Assembly (NCBI RefSeq): GCF_013409005.1
Contig: NZ_JACBZO010000001.1
Location: forward strand, 186,001-250,000
From: Demequina lutea
GTDB taxonomy: Bacteria > Actinomycetota > Actinomycetes > Actinomycetales > Demequinaceae
Direction: 5' to 3'
DNA length: 64,000 bases
Shown: positions 1 through 9,443 of the stretch, in pieces
How the letters are laid out: the number at the start of each line of letters is the position of its first letter
Position numbering within the stretch: position 1 is the stretch's first letter
The notes under the pieces: generated by a model
Database searches by the model: none
What the model saw: the letters and a program-made list of their open reading frames with translations, nothing else
What the model was told of the DNA's origin: nothing
Program-made: the position numbers and the translations under genes

Positions 1-1
1 T

Positions 2-940
2 GAGGAGCGGTTCCTGGCGTGGAAGGAAGACCACACCGGGATGGTCACGTTCACCGGCAAACTCGACGCCGTCACAGCAGCACCCATCCGCACCGTGATC
101 GAACAAATCGTCACCCATCAGTTCCGTGCCAGGCGTGACCAAGACCCCACTGAACGTGATCAAAGAACTGTGGGTCAGATGCGGGCCGATGCCTTGTTTG
201 AGGTCTGCCGGCACGTGTTGGGCTGCAAGGAAACGGACCGGTCGGGGATCCGCACCACCATCATCGTGCGGATGAGCCTGCGCGACCGCGACACGGGGAC
301 CGGTTTGGGCAGTATTGACGGCACCAACCAACCCGTCTCAGTAGGTCAGCTGCGCCGTCTCGCGGGGGATGCGGGCATCATTGCCGAAGTGTTGGGCGGC
401 GAGGGTGAGGTACTCGACCTGGGCCGCAGAGTCAGGCTCTTCACACCGGCACAAAGACTCGCACTACTCGAACGCGACGGCGGTTGCGCCAAATGTCATG
501 CCCCACCCGAACACTGCGAAGCCCACCACATCCACTGGTGGGAAAGAGGCGGTCGCACAGACCTCTCGAACGGGGTGATGCTCTGCACCAGATGCCACCA
601 CGACATCCACCGCCACGGCTGGGAAATCCTCGTCCACGCGAATCGCGTCGACTTCATCCCACCACCCGAGATTGATCCCACGCGACACGCCAAACCAGGA
701 GGACTCGCCGCAATCACCATCCGCGACATCGGCAACCTCACCGGCGGCGGCGACCTGAGTGACATGAGCAACCCAAGCAACCCAGGCGTCACGGAAGAAC
801 TCTGCCCACCCCCCGACAACCCCGCCCGGAACAATGCCGCCTCGAACCACCCCGCCCGGGACGGCTACCCACCGCCCAACGGCCACTTGGACAACTCTGT
901 CGAAAACGAGGCCGTATCAAATGCGGCGCTAGCCGCCTAG
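2..940 (+). CDS. HNH endonuclease-like protein (13E12/DUF222 type), 5' end cut by window
   Basis: The reading frame is open from the first bases of the window, so the gene starts upstream; the ATG at 41 is probably internal. The visible part is the C-terminal portion of the actinobacterial DUF222-HNH family. A Cys-x2-Cys, a His-rich core (AHHIHWWERGG) and a second Cys-x2-Cys followed by His-His form a classic HNH nuclease fold at about residues 148-200 counted from the ATG. The last 90 residues are Pro/Asn-rich and low in complexity, which is usual for this family. These proteins occur in many copies in actinobacterial genomes and their biological role is poorly known; nuclease activity is inferred from the motif only. 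Confidence 0.85.
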   Translation, partial: EERFLAWKEDHTGMVTFTGKLDAVTAAPIRTVIEQIVTHQFRARRDQDPTERDQRTVGQMRADALFEVCRHVLGCKETDRSGIRTTIIVRMSLRDRDTGTGLGSIDGTNQPVSVGQLRRLAGDAGIIAEVLGGEGEVLDLGRRVRLFTPAQRLALLERDGGCAKCHAPPEHCEAHHIHWWERGGRTDLSNGVMLCTRCHHDIHRHGWEILVHANRVDFIPPPEIDPTRHAKPGGLAAITIRDIGNLTGGGDLSDMSNPSNPGVTEELCPPPDNPARNNAASNHPARDGYPPPNGHLDNSVENEAVSNAALAA

Positions 941-1167
941 CCACGCGCTTCAACGCGCGCGCCCCCGCCATGGGATTCGCACGCCCGCACGGCACAGGCA
1001 GCGCCCGGCAAACCAGTAGCGGCCCTCCCGAGCCAGAACAGTAGCGGCGCGGGAAACACGCGTGCACCTCCAACGAGTGCTCCTCCTGGCAACAAACACC
1101 GCCCCTATGCCCCGGCCACTCCACCTGCCATCGAGGACCGGCCCCGCCGCTGCGGCTGGCGTGGCGC

Positions 1168-2442
1168 CTAGAGCACAGGGAGCATCGGCGGCTGCTCGCC
1201 GTGAGCCCCACCAGGCGGCGGAGGCACGTCGGGCCTGCCAGCGGCCACGGCCGCCATGGTGTCGCGCCTAATCCACCAGATGCCCACAAGCGCGAACACC
1301 GCGACCGCCACGGCCGAGAACGCCATGACGTGCAGTCCTGCGCGGAAGCCGCTCTCGTCGATGAGGCGCCCACTGAGCCAGCCCCCGAGTGCCACGCCGG
1401 CGCCGAGGCCGATGCGCAGCCACGACATGCCCTCGAGCAGTTGGTCCTGCGGCACGAGCCGTTGCGCCACCGAGTCCTGCGCGGTGATCGAAGGAGCGAT
1501 CGCCATCCCCACCACGAAGCCGGCCGCGGCGTAGCTCAGGAACGTAGGCATCGTCGACAGGATGCTGAATCCTGCCGCGAGCAGCAGCGCACCCACGAGC
1601 AGCCTCTTCCAGAGCGGCACGTGCCACTTGCGAGCGCCGTAGAGCAGCCCGCCGACGAATGACCCGCCCGAGATGACGCCGAGCACGATTCCTCCGGCGC
1701 CTCCGTGTCCCTGCGACTTGGCAAAAGCGACGGTGGAGATGTCGAGCGCGCCGAACATCGACCCGAGGCCGATCGCGATGAACGCGGTCGCGATCACGCC
1801 GGCGGGCACTCGGAACCCGAGGCCGGTGCCACCCACCTTGCGGACGGGAGGCTCGGTGGTGCGCTCGCGCAGCAGCAAGGTGAGGCCGATCACGTTCGCC
1901 ACCACCGCGATCACCAGGCCGGAGGCGGGGTGCACGGCGTATGCCATGGCCGTCGCAAAGGCGGGTCCCGCGACAAAGAGCACCTCGTCCAGGGCTCCCT
2001 CGAGCGAGAAGGCGGTGTGAATCTGGTCATCGGACTCGAGGATGTGCGACCAGCGCGCACGCGTGAGCGAGCCGAGCGGGCCCGAGACGGACGAGACCCC
2101 CGCTCCGATCCACAAGAGCCACTCGGGTCCGCGCATCATGGCGGTGACGACAAGGAGCACGATTCCCGCGACGAACAGCGCGGCCAAGGGGATCATGGCG
2201 CGCTGGCCCTTGCGGTCGATGAGCCTTGCGGTCGGCAGGGTCTGCAGCGCCCACACGGCGACGCCGACCGCGGCCACGCGCCCCGCGATCTCCCACTTGC
2301 CATACTGGATCTGAACCATCAACGTGGTTGAGATGCCGACGGTGGAGATAGGCAACCGTGCGAGGAGCCCAGCAAGCGCGAACTGGCGCGCGCCAGGTCG
2401 GGCGAGGAGGGCGCGGTAGCTGGTGGAAGGCACGGGGGACAT
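1168..2442 (-). CDS. MFS transporter
   Basis: This is a 424-residue hydrophobic protein with about twelve membrane-spanning stretches, as expected for a major facilitator superfamily permease of the drug-efflux type. The loop between helices 2 and 3 carries the family signature in the form ARLIDRKGQR. I chose the ATG at 2442 because the alternative upstream GTG at 2469 adds a short Arg-rich leader without an obvious ribosome binding site, whereas a GGGTGAG stretch lies just upstream of 2442. The C-terminus ends in a Pro/Gly-rich tail. The substrate cannot be deduced. The gene stands alone and diverges from the anchored protein gene that starts at 2611. Confidence 0.85.
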   Translation of the reverse strand: MSPVPSTSYRALLARPGARQFALAGLLARLPISTVGISTTLMVQIQYGKWEIAGRVAAVGVAVWALQTLPTARLIDRKGQRAMIPLAALFVAGIVLLVVTAMMRGPEWLLWIGAGVSSVSGPLGSLTRARWSHILESDDQIHTAFSLEGALDEVLFVAGPAFATAMAYAVHPASGLVIAVVANVIGLTLLLRERTTEPPVRKVGGTGLGFRVPAGVIATAFIAIGLGSMFGALDISTVAFAKSQGHGGAGGIVLGVISGGSFVGGLLYGARKWHVPLWKRLLVGALLLAAGFSILSTMPTFLSYAAAGFVVGMAIAPSITAQDSVAQRLVPQDQLLEGMSWLRIGLGAGVALGGWLSGRLIDESGFRAGLHVMAFSAVAVAVFALVGIWWIRRDTMAAVAAGRPDVPPPPGGAHGEQPPMLPVL

Positions 2443-2610
2443 GATCTCACCCGCGCGACCGCGCGCCACGGGGGCATGGGCGCAGATGGCGAGGCGGTGA
2501 GCGTATTGCGGCTGGCCCGTTGCGCAATCGTGATGTAGCTCGGGTCGTTGAACCGTTGATCGGGCAGCAGGGATGAGATTCTCTTAGTTGAGATCGGAAA
2601 TGGGGGAGGC

Positions 2611-4230
2611 ATGTCGAACGACGAGGGCGAGACGCCGAGGCGTCGGTCGCTGATTCCGGGCGCATCGGACGAGGTTCCGGTGACCCACGACGCTGAGAAC
2701 GCCCAGGTTGCGGATGAGCCGACCGACGCGCGTGACCAGCCGACTGAGGTGTACCCGGCGTTCGCCGCGACGGAACAGGCGCCCCTGCCGCACCTCTACC
2801 GGAAGCCGGTCCAAGCGCTGCCGTGGTTCAGGCGCACGTGGGTGATCGCGACCGCCGCGGGCATCATTGTGCTTGGTGCGGTGATCGGCGTCATTCTGGC
2901 TCTGACGGGTGGTGGAACTGCGGGAGCGGCTCCGACCGTGTCCCCCTCTCCGACGGGAACGTCGCCCTCTCCTTCAGCATCGGCCGAACCAGCCGTGCCC
3001 ACGCTCCTCGACGACGGCATCGCCGCCGACGAGTACCCCCCAGCCGCTCCGAGCGCGGGCCCAGGCTATCCGAATGCCCTCATCATGAAGGATTGGGTGT
3101 GGGATCACGTGGGGCCCACGTGGACGCTCGTGTCCGTCTCAAACTATGACCCCACTGCGCGCACGGCGGGGCCATCGGTCATCTATCTGGCGAGCCCGGA
3201 GGGCGTGCTGTTCGACCTGGCGCATGTGAACAAGCCCGGTAGCGTCATTCAGGTGGTGAGCTGGCTCACCGGCGAACGAAAAGCGCGGATTCAAATCACC
3301 TCGATGTCGTACACCCAGCCGGACACGCATGGCGCGCTTGTTGACCTCCAGACGGGGGCGGTGGATGACATTGCCTTCACCATGGCTACAGGTCAGTCGG
3401 CCACCGAAACCTTCCTGGCGGCGAGTGCCGCGGGCGGCGAACTGTGGTCCGCGGTGGATGAGAACTACAGCGAACGACGGTACGAGCGGTGGACGGCCGC
3501 GGGCGGTTGGCAGCGAGCACTGACCGACGCAGATGTGTCTCCGTGGACTGCGATCGCAAATCACGACGGATCCGTGGTCGCGGCGGAGCTCTACAGCACG
3601 GGTGACTCGGGTTATGCGAGCGCACGGTCTGGGCCCCCTGGGGAGCCCGTATTAGTCGTCTACGACGTGGCTTCTGGATCGCAAACCCTAGTACGGCCCT
3701 CCTATGGGCCCTCCGGGGACCGCTACTGCAACCTGACCGCCGTGTCCGACGCGGGGGATCCCATCGTCGCGTGTTGGGAGGGGGCAAGCCAGCAAACTCA
3801 GTGGGCGACGGCCGTGGACGGGAAGCCTTTGGTGGAACTCTCGCAGGAGAGTCTTCGGACCCTCCAGATGTCATCCGCCCTTTACGACGTGACGACGGCC
3901 GCCTTTCCCGCACAGGGAATCTCCGTAGTTTCCGCCGTAAAGGACCCGCAGGTGTATGAGGTCTCGGTTGACTCTGGCGGGTCACCGGTGGCCGTCCTGA
4001 AGGTTGGTTCAGGCATACCGTACGGTGGTCTTTCGCAGTTCTACGCCGCCAGAGTCGCCGAGGGAGTGACCCTGGTGAGGGCAAATGAGGCGTGCGCCAT
4101 CATCGACACCGTGAACGCCCATGCCGTGACGTTCGCGAGCGCGACGAGCGGGATCGTGGGCTGCATCGGCTACGGCGGCGGCAACGGAAATCCGCCCTCC
4201 TACCCGTTCGGGGGCGGCGAGGGGGGTTAG
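2611..4230 (+). CDS. membrane-anchored extracytoplasmic protein of unknown function
   Basis: I do not recognise the family of this 539-residue protein. It has an acidic N-terminal cytoplasmic segment of about 73 residues, one membrane helix at about residues 76-99, a Ser/Thr/Pro linker at about 105-130 that suggests a flexible wall-spanning stalk, and a large beta-rich outer domain. The domain contains repeated short strands with Trp, Gly and Asp turns, compatible with a beta-propeller-like fold, but no clear repeat motif is visible. The tail is very Gly-rich. A strong purine ribosome binding site (GGGGGAGG) precedes the ATG. The gene is monocistronic, between a divergent transporter and convergent lipoprotein genes. 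Confidence 0.75.
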   Translation: MSNDEGETPRRRSLIPGASDEVPVTHDAENAQVADEPTDARDQPTEVYPAFAATEQAPLPHLYRKPVQALPWFRRTWVIATAAGIIVLGAVIGVILALTGGGTAGAAPTVSPSPTGTSPSPSASAEPAVPTLLDDGIAADEYPPAAPSAGPGYPNALIMKDWVWDHVGPTWTLVSVSNYDPTARTAGPSVIYLASPEGVLFDLAHVNKPGSVIQVVSWLTGERKARIQITSMSYTQPDTHGALVDLQTGAVDDIAFTMATGQSATETFLAASAAGGELWSAVDENYSERRYERWTAAGGWQRALTDADVSPWTAIANHDGSVVAAELYSTGDSGYASARSGPPGEPVLVVYDVASGSQTLVRPSYGPSGDRYCNLTAVSDAGDPIVACWEGASQQTQWATAVDGKPLVELSQESLRTLQMSSALYDVTTAAFPAQGISVVSAVKDPQVYEVSVDSGGSPVAVLKVGSGIPYGGLSQFYAARVAEGVTLVRANEACAIIDTVNAHAVTFASATSGIVGCIGYGGGNGNPPSYPFGGGEGG

Positions 4231-4271
4231 GACGGTGGGCGGCGCGTTGCTGGCGTGGAGTGGGCTGTGCC

Positions 4272-5060
4272 CTAGTTGGCGGGCTCGTCGGGCGCCTGCG
4301 CCGCCTGCGCGATCGAGGGCAGGTTGTTGAGCCGCTGCTTTCGCTTGTCTTGCCATATCAGTAGCGCTGCGCCGCCGACGATGACGACCGCACCGCCGCC
4401 GATGCCAAGCCACCGCAGGATGGGTTCCCACGCGATGCCCGGTGTTGCCTGGGCCTTGATGACGATTGCGTCGGGAGTCAAGAGGTCCTCGAGGCCGAGA
4501 ACCACCTTCTTGCCGTTCACCTGTCCCGCGGTCGCGGACTTCACCGGACCGGGAAAGTCCAGCGTGATCGAGAAGTCGATTGAACTCGAGATCAGGCCAA
4601 TCGAGCTACCTCCAGGCACCTGAGAGATATCCCTCTTTGGATCGGCGGGGAAGGTCACGATGTAGGTGTCGCCCTCGCGTGCCACGGTCATCGGCGTTCC
4701 GAGGCCGTTCGCGACGGCGGTCGAGCCTGCGGTCGCCGCGGTATTGAATTCGGCGAAGGTCAGGTCGCGCGCCACGATGTGTACGCCCTTGCGGTCGCCC
4801 TCGGTGTAGTCATTGATCGTGATCTTGGCGGGATCGATGCCGGGGAACGCCTTCGCACTCGCGCTCTTGAGGGCGGCCGCCGTGAGGGTACTGAGGTCTA
4901 CCCCTACCTGCTTGGCAGCGTCGGGGGTGAGCGCCACGGTCAGGTCTTGAGTGACCGTGTTGTCAGTGCTGAAGCTGTCCACGGCGGTGAACCGCGCGCA
5001 GCCAGCCAGCGCAAGGACCGCGATGGCGGTCAACGCGAGGCGCACGACGCGGAGGCTCAC
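4272..5060 (-). CDS. LppM-type lipoprotein with C-terminal membrane helix (copy 3 of operon)
   Basis: The protein starts with a lipoprotein signal peptide whose lipobox is LAGC (Cys at about residue 21). It then has an LppM-like domain of about 180 residues beginning with the D-x-F-S-x-D-N-T-V pattern seen in all three copies here, a membrane helix at about 219-238, and a short basic then acidic cytoplasmic tail. The annotated GTG overlaps the stop of the preceding lipoprotein gene in a GTGA junction, which suggests translational coupling. An AAGGA motif abuts that GTG with no spacing, so a GTG five codons later is a possible alternative. LppM family proteins are known from mycobacteria as surface lipoproteins; function here is unknown. 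Confidence 0.8.
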   Translation of the reverse strand: MSLRVVRLALTAIAVLALAGCARFTAVDSFSTDNTVTQDLTVALTPDAAKQVGVDLSTLTAAALKSASAKAFPGIDPAKITINDYTEGDRKGVHIVARDLTFAEFNTAATAGSTAVANGLGTPMTVAREGDTYIVTFPADPKRDISQVPGGSSIGLISSSIDFSITLDFPGPVKSATAGQVNGKKVVLGLEDLLTPDAIVIKAQATPGIAWEPILRWLGIGGGAVVIVGGAALLIWQDKRKQRLNNLPSIAQAAQAPDEPAN

Positions 5061-5968
5061 TCCTTGCCGTCGCCTTCTGCATCGGGATCCGGCTCGGGCG
5101 CCACGCGGGGCTTCCGCGCTGGGCGCGAACTCTTCTTGGGGGCCGCTGCCGACGGCGCAGGGGCGGGCTGGTCAACGGCCGACGGCGCAGGGGCGGGCTG
5201 CTCAACGGCCGACGGCGCAGGGGCGGGCTGGTCAACGGCCGACTCTGTGGGCGCCTTGGTCGGCAGGGCAGCAGCGGGGATTTCCCAGTCGATCGGCTCG
5301 GGACCTACCGGCGTCACGGGATTGCGCCGACGACGCACCAGGAGCACCGTGACGGCGGCGCCAATCAGGGCGACGAGCGCCGCGCCGCCGGCGATCAGGA
5401 CCCACGTGGGGAGCCAGGAGCCGGAGCCAGGGACGGTGGCCTTGGCCGTGGCATGGACCGGGCCGGTCATGGCAAACAGGTTCCAAGAGACGGTCGTGCC
5501 CTTGACGGTTCCGTTGCTCTCGATGACCTCACCGGGGAAGGTGATCGATAGGTTCGATTCCGCGCCGGGAGGAAGCTGCTTCTTCTCGTCCGCGGTGACG
5601 GGCGCGCCGGGTCCATCGACCGAGAAGACGTCTCCGTCGCGGGTCACGGTGAACAACGATGCGAGGTCGGCAAGGTCGGTGATGGGGACCGCGCTAAAGG
5701 CGTAGCTCTTGCCCACCCAGTCGCCGTCCGCGTAGTCCTTTGGGGTGAAGTTCGGCCCGAAGGGTGACTCGCCAAAGAGTTGTACGAGGGCTTCTTGGTC
5801 GCTCCCGACGCCCATTTGCTGGCCGACGCCCTTCTGCACGGCGATCACGATGGTTCCGGATGCCGTGTTGTCCTGCGCGAGAGTCATGTCGACGTTGTAC
5901 CGAATACAGCCGGTCAAGGCGACGACGGTGACGAGGGCAAGAACGACAGCGCGGGCAAGGCGTTTCAT
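5057..5968 (-). CDS. LppM-type lipoprotein with Pro/Ala repeat tail (copy 2 of operon)
   Basis: This is a 303-residue paralogue of its neighbours. It has a signal peptide ending in an LTGC lipobox, an LppM-like extracellular domain of about 180 residues, and a membrane helix at about 198-222 followed by an Arg-rich stop-transfer sequence. Unlike its neighbours it has a cytoplasmic tail of about 80 residues containing three copies of a ten-residue Ser-Ala-Val-Asp/Glu-Gln-Pro-Ala-Pro-Ala-Pro unit, then a basic and finally an acidic end. The start is taken as ATG 5968 (Met-Lys-Arg); an in-frame GTG three codons upstream is possible. Its stop overlaps the start of the next gene by four bases. Confidence 0.8.
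   Translation of the reverse strand: MKRLARAVVLALVTVVALTGCIRYNVDMTLAQDNTASGTIVIAVQKGVGQQMGVGSDQEALVQLFGESPFGPNFTPKDYADGDWVGKSYAFSAVPITDLADLASLFTVTRDGDVFSVDGPGAPVTADEKKQLPPGAESNLSITFPGEVIESNGTVKGTTVSWNLFAMTGPVHATAKATVPGSGSWLPTWVLIAGGAALVALIGAAVTVLLVRRRRNPVTPVGPEPIDWEIPAAALPTKAPTESAVDQPAPAPSAVEQPAPAPSAVDQPAPAPSAAAPKKSSRPARKPRVAPEPDPDAEGDGKE
5151..5240. repeat. 30-bp tandem repeat, three copies
   Basis: Three head-to-tail copies of a 30-bp unit begin at 5151, 5181 and 5211, with a single mismatch (position 5201). They lie in frame inside the second LppM-type gene and encode the Pro/Ala ten-residue repeat of its cytoplasmic tail. Such near-identical units can expand or contract by slippage or recombination. 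Confidence 0.9.
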
Positions 5969-6001
5969 GGTTCTCACACTGCCACACGCGGGCGGCGACT
6001 G

Positions 6002-6679
6002 CTAGGAGTATCGGCGAGCGAGCTTGCCCGCGAGCGCGTAAGCAATTGCACCCAGCGCGATGACGGCAAAACCGACGTAAGCGATGCGGACGGCGGGGTC
6101 CTCCGTGGCCACGGCGGAGCCTCGGGCCTCGAGTGTCGCGGGTCCGTCGCTGAGGTTCCATGTGACGGTCTTGCCTTGGACCGCGCCGTTCGCCGACGTG
6201 ACGGGCCCCGGAAAGGTGATTGCGACCATGAGTTCCGCATCGGACAGTTGCGAGAGGTCGCCGGCGAACGTCCCGGTGCCGCTACTGCCAGTTTCTTGAG
6301 TCGTCGTCGCGTTCGAGGGGCCGGACACCACGAATTCGTCCCCTACGCGCGTGATCCCCCACGCGGTCGCCGTCGGCGCGAAGGTGGTGAGCGGCTCTTT
6401 GGAGAACCGCACGGAGATCCCGACATAGCCGTCGCCGCGGTAATCGGAGACCTTGGCGTGGCCGAGCGCCTTGGCGGCGGGATAGTCGGCCCAGATGTTC
6501 TCCGCCATGGCGCGGTCAGTTGTCCCGTAGCTCGTGCCCGTCCCGGCCTTGACGGCGACGATGAACCGACCCGTCACGCTGTCGTCGGGGGAGAGAGTGA
6601 GGTTGGCGTCGAAGCGCAGGCAGCCGGTGAGTGCTACCACCACGCCGGCGGCAACGATGGCTAGCTTCCGCCGGTTCAT
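6002..6679 (-). CDS. LppM-type lipoprotein (copy 1 of operon)
   Basis: This 225-residue lipoprotein has a basic N-terminus (MNRRK), a hydrophobic signal and an LTGC lipobox at about residue 20. An LppM-like domain follows, opening with F-D-A-N-L-T-L-S-P-D-D-S, and then a single C-terminal membrane helix with a short Lys/Arg tail. The ATG at 6679 is preferred over a longer frame starting at 6739 because it places the signal peptide at the N-terminus. It is the first of three adjacent paralogues on the minus strand and is separated from the second by a gap of about 30 bases. The three probably share a transcript. The exact role of the domain is unknown. Confidence 0.8.
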   Translation of the reverse strand: MNRRKLAIVAAGVVVALTGCLRFDANLTLSPDDSVTGRFIVAVKAGTGTSYGTTDRAMAENIWADYPAAKALGHAKVSDYRGDGYVGISVRFSKEPLTTFAPTATAWGITRVGDEFVVSGPSNATTTQETGSSGTGTFAGDLSQLSDAELMVAITFPGPVTSANGAVQGKTVTWNLSDGPATLEARGSAVATEDPAVRIAYVGFAVIALGAIAYALAGKLARRYS

Positions 6680-6748
6680 ACCTGTGAGGGTGTCACGCCA
6701 GCTGCGGTCGGACACGAGCGACACGGTTGCCCTCCCCAAACGCGCGTG

Positions 6749-8425
6749 CTAGCCCTCGAGCGCCTCCGACACGACGTCGCGGGCCGCGGCCTGGACCTCG
6801 CCGAGGTGGGACTCGGAGATGAAGGACTCGGCGTAGATCTTGTAGACGTCCTCAGTGCCCGATGGGCGGGCGGCGAACCAGGCATCGTCCGTGGTGACCT
6901 TGAGGCCGCCGATTGCCGCGCCGTTTCCGGGTGCGGCCGTGAGCTTCTCGCGGATGGTTTGGCCGGCGAGTTTGGTGGCGGGCACGCGGTCGGCGCTGAG
7001 CTTGCCCAGCGCGGCCTTCTGATCCTTGGTGGCCGCAGCGTCGACGCGGGCGTACCAGCTCTCGCCCAGCTCGTTCGTGAGAGAGCGGTGCAGGGCCGAA
7101 GGTGAGGCCCCCGTGGTCGCGGTGATCTCGGACGCAAGCAGGCACATGATCAGCCCGTCCTTGTCCGTGGTCCAGACGCGGCCGTCGCGGCGCAAGAACG
7201 ACGCACCCGCCGACTCCTCGCCGCCGAATGCGACCTCCCCGCTCAGCAGGCCGGGGACAAACCACTTGAAGCCAACGGGCACCTCGACAACGGTGCGGCC
7301 CAGCTTCTTGCCGACGCGGTCAATGAGCGAGCTCGACACGAGGGTCTTGCCGATCTTGGCATCGGGCGCCCACTGGGGACGCGCGCCGCCGTACAGGTAC
7401 GCGATCGCGGCCGCGAGGTAGTGGTTGGGGTTCATCAACCCGCCGTCGGGAGTGACGATGCCGTGGCGGTCGCTGTCCGCATCGTTTCCCGTGGCGATGT
7501 CGTACGGCGCGTTGGGGCCCTCCATGAGGTGGCGCAGGCTGGCCATCGCGTACGGCGACGAGCAGTCCATGCGGATCTTGCCATCCCAGTCGAGAGTCAT
7601 GAAGGACCATGCGGGGTCCACCTTGGGGTTGACCACGGTGAGGTTGAGCTTGAACTCCTCGCCAATGGCACCCCAGTAGTCCACGGCCGCGCCGCCCAGC
7701 GGATCGGCGCCGATGCGCACGTCTGCCTTGCGGATCGCGTCCAGGTCGATGACCGAGGGCAGGTGCTGGAGGTACAGGTCCATGAAGTCGAAGCCCTGCG
7801 TGGTGTCGGCGGCAACCGCCCTCGCGTACTGGAAGCGGCGCACGTCCCTCCAGCCGCTCGCGAGCAACTCGTTGGCGCGTGCGGCGATCCAGCTGGTCGC
7901 GTCGGTGTCCGCCGGCCCGCCGTGGGGCGGGTTGTACTTGAAGCCGCCATCGCGGGGAGGGTTGTGAGACGGCGTGATGACGATGCCGTCTGCCAGGCCG
8001 CGGCCTGTGGTGCGCAGGCCGTTCTTGTCGACGGCGCCGTTCGCCACAAGGATCGCCAGCGACACCGCGGGCGTGGGCGTATAGCCGTCGCGCGCGTCGA
8101 TGCGCACCTCAACATCGGCCGCGGCGAGAACCTCAAGCGCGGTGCGCTGCGCGGGTTCGGACAACGCGTGAGTGTCCTTGCCCATGAAGAGAGGGCCGTC
8201 GATTCCCTGGTTGCGTCTGTATTCGACGATCGCGGCCGTGGTCGCGACGATGTGCGCCTCGTTGAACGCCGTGTCGAGGGCAGAGCCTCGATGCCCGGAG
8301 GTGCCGAACACCACGCGTTGATCCGCGATCTTGGGATCCGGGACCAGGTCGTAGTAGGCGCCGACCAGGGCGTCGACATCGATGAGGTCCTCGGGCAGGG
8401 CTACAGTTCCGGCGCGCTCGTCCAT
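6749..8425 (-). CDS. pgm: phosphoglucomutase (alpha-D-glucose phosphate-specific)
   Basis: The enzyme interconverts glucose 1-phosphate and glucose 6-phosphate, linking glycolysis to glycogen and cell-wall sugar nucleotide synthesis. All hallmark sites are visible: the phosphoserine loop TPSHNP with Ser at about residue 153, the metal loop DADSDRHG, the sugar-binding loop GGEESAG, and the C-terminal phosphate-binding RPSGTEDVYKIY. The length of 558 residues matches the bacterial Pgm family (about 546). I chose ATG 8425 because the 17 extra upstream codons are Cys/Arg-rich and fall outside the family's usual N-terminus. The gene lies about 70 bases upstream of the LppM operon on the same strand. 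Confidence 0.95.
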   Translation of the reverse strand: MDERAGTVALPEDLIDVDALVGAYYDLVPDPKIADQRVVFGTSGHRGSALDTAFNEAHIVATTAAIVEYRRNQGIDGPLFMGKDTHALSEPAQRTALEVLAAADVEVRIDARDGYTPTPAVSLAILVANGAVDKNGLRTTGRGLADGIVITPSHNPPRDGGFKYNPPHGGPADTDATSWIAARANELLASGWRDVRRFQYARAVAADTTQGFDFMDLYLQHLPSVIDLDAIRKADVRIGADPLGGAAVDYWGAIGEEFKLNLTVVNPKVDPAWSFMTLDWDGKIRMDCSSPYAMASLRHLMEGPNAPYDIATGNDADSDRHGIVTPDGGLMNPNHYLAAAIAYLYGGARPQWAPDAKIGKTLVSSSLIDRVGKKLGRTVVEVPVGFKWFVPGLLSGEVAFGGEESAGASFLRRDGRVWTTDKDGLIMCLLASEITATTGASPSALHRSLTNELGESWYARVDAAATKDQKAALGKLSADRVPATKLAGQTIREKLTAAPGNGAAIGGLKVTTDDAWFAARPSGTEDVYKIYAESFISESHLGEVQAAARDVVSEALEG

Positions 8426-8540
8426 ACGGCAAGTGTGACACCTCATCGGGACCGCCGCAGTCTTCCCGCCGGTCACGGTTGACCCACGAAAGAGTAAAGA
8501 GGGGTTATTGGATTGGAGAGTGCGACGCTAGGCTAGGACC

Positions 8541-9443
8541 GTGGCGGAGCATGGCCGGGAGACATCAGTGAGCGCGGCCCCAAAGACGACGGGCTCGGCG
8601 CGACGTTCCGCCGTGCGGGCACCAAAGTCGGTCGCGAAAGCGGCTGCCGCGGCGGCCGCCTCGCCCTCCGCGGCGGTACTGATCGTTGCCCACAACCAGG
8701 CTCGGCGCATTGCAGCGACCGTGAGGGCTTCGCGCGCGATTCCTGGGGTAGATCTCGTTCTCGTCGTCGACGACGGATCACTCGACAACACGCAGGACCT
8801 TGCCCGCAAGGCAGGGGCGGTTGTGGTGCGGCAGTCGCATCGGCGTGGCCGGGCTACGTCGATCGAAACCGGTGCCGCAGTCATCGCCATGAGAGACGAA
8901 GAGGGCGCAACGCCTCGCGCCGTCTTGCTCCTCGAGGCAGGCCTCGGCGCAAGCGCCTCGGGTGCGGCGCCGATCGTTGCCGCAGTGGTCGAGCAGGTCG
9001 CGGACCTAGCCATCGCCCTGGTGGGAGGCCCTTCCCGATCAACGGGGGCGAGCGCAGGTGCGGCACGCAAGGCGATCGCGTCCTTGTCGGGCTGGAGCCC
9101 CATGCAACCCCTGAGCAAGGTCAGATGCCTCACACGGGAGGCTCTCGAGGCGGCATTTCCGTTGGCGCGGGGAGCCGGACTTGAGACTGCGGTCACTCTC
9201 GATGTCATCGAGGCAGGTCTGATGGTGACCGAGGTACCTTGCGACCTGAAGCAGCGACCGTCACGGCGCGCGGGCAAGGCGCTGACGCGTGCAAGCCAGT
9301 ACCGTGACGTCATGATGGCCATCAGCGCCCGCCGCATTCGCCTGTCACTCCGCAGCACTCAACATGTGGTGGAGGACGCGTTCCACGTCGCCAGCAGGTC
9401 CGGAACGGTGAAGGTCCGCAGGGGCAAGAAGGGCGAGGAATGA
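8541..9443 (+). CDS. GT-A family 2 glycosyltransferase-like protein
   Basis: After an Ala-rich N-terminal stretch of about 45 residues, the protein has a nucleotide-sugar transferase core typical of GT2. A beta strand with the H-N-Q-A-R-R-I loop (about 53-60) leads to an L-V-V-D-D-G-S-x-D-N-T motif at about 75-85. The usual DXD-like second metal site is not obvious, since the sequence there reads L-L-L-E-A-G, so activity is uncertain. The C-terminal part ends in a basic segment. The stop codon overlaps the start of pheA by four bases (ATGA), so the two genes are probably co-translated. Acceptor and donor cannot be deduced. Confidence 0.7.
   Translation: MAEHGRETSVSAAPKTTGSARRSAVRAPKSVAKAAAAAAASPSAAVLIVAHNQARRIAATVRASRAIPGVDLVLVVDDGSLDNTQDLARKAGAVVVRQSHRRGRATSIETGAAVIAMRDEEGATPRAVLLLEAGLGASASGAAPIVAAVVEQVADLAIALVGGPSRSTGASAGAARKAIASLSGWSPMQPLSKVRCLTREALEAAFPLARGAGLETAVTLDVIEAGLMVTEVPCDLKQRPSRRAGKALTRASQYRDVMMAISARRIRLSLRSTQHVVEDAFHVASRSGTVKVRRGKKGEE

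Noticed and set aside
941..1167. Possible small RNA or gene in the 227-base gap after the HNH gene
   Set aside because: I see only GC-rich sequence with a short repeated CAGTAGCGG; no hairpin, promoter or frame is convincing.
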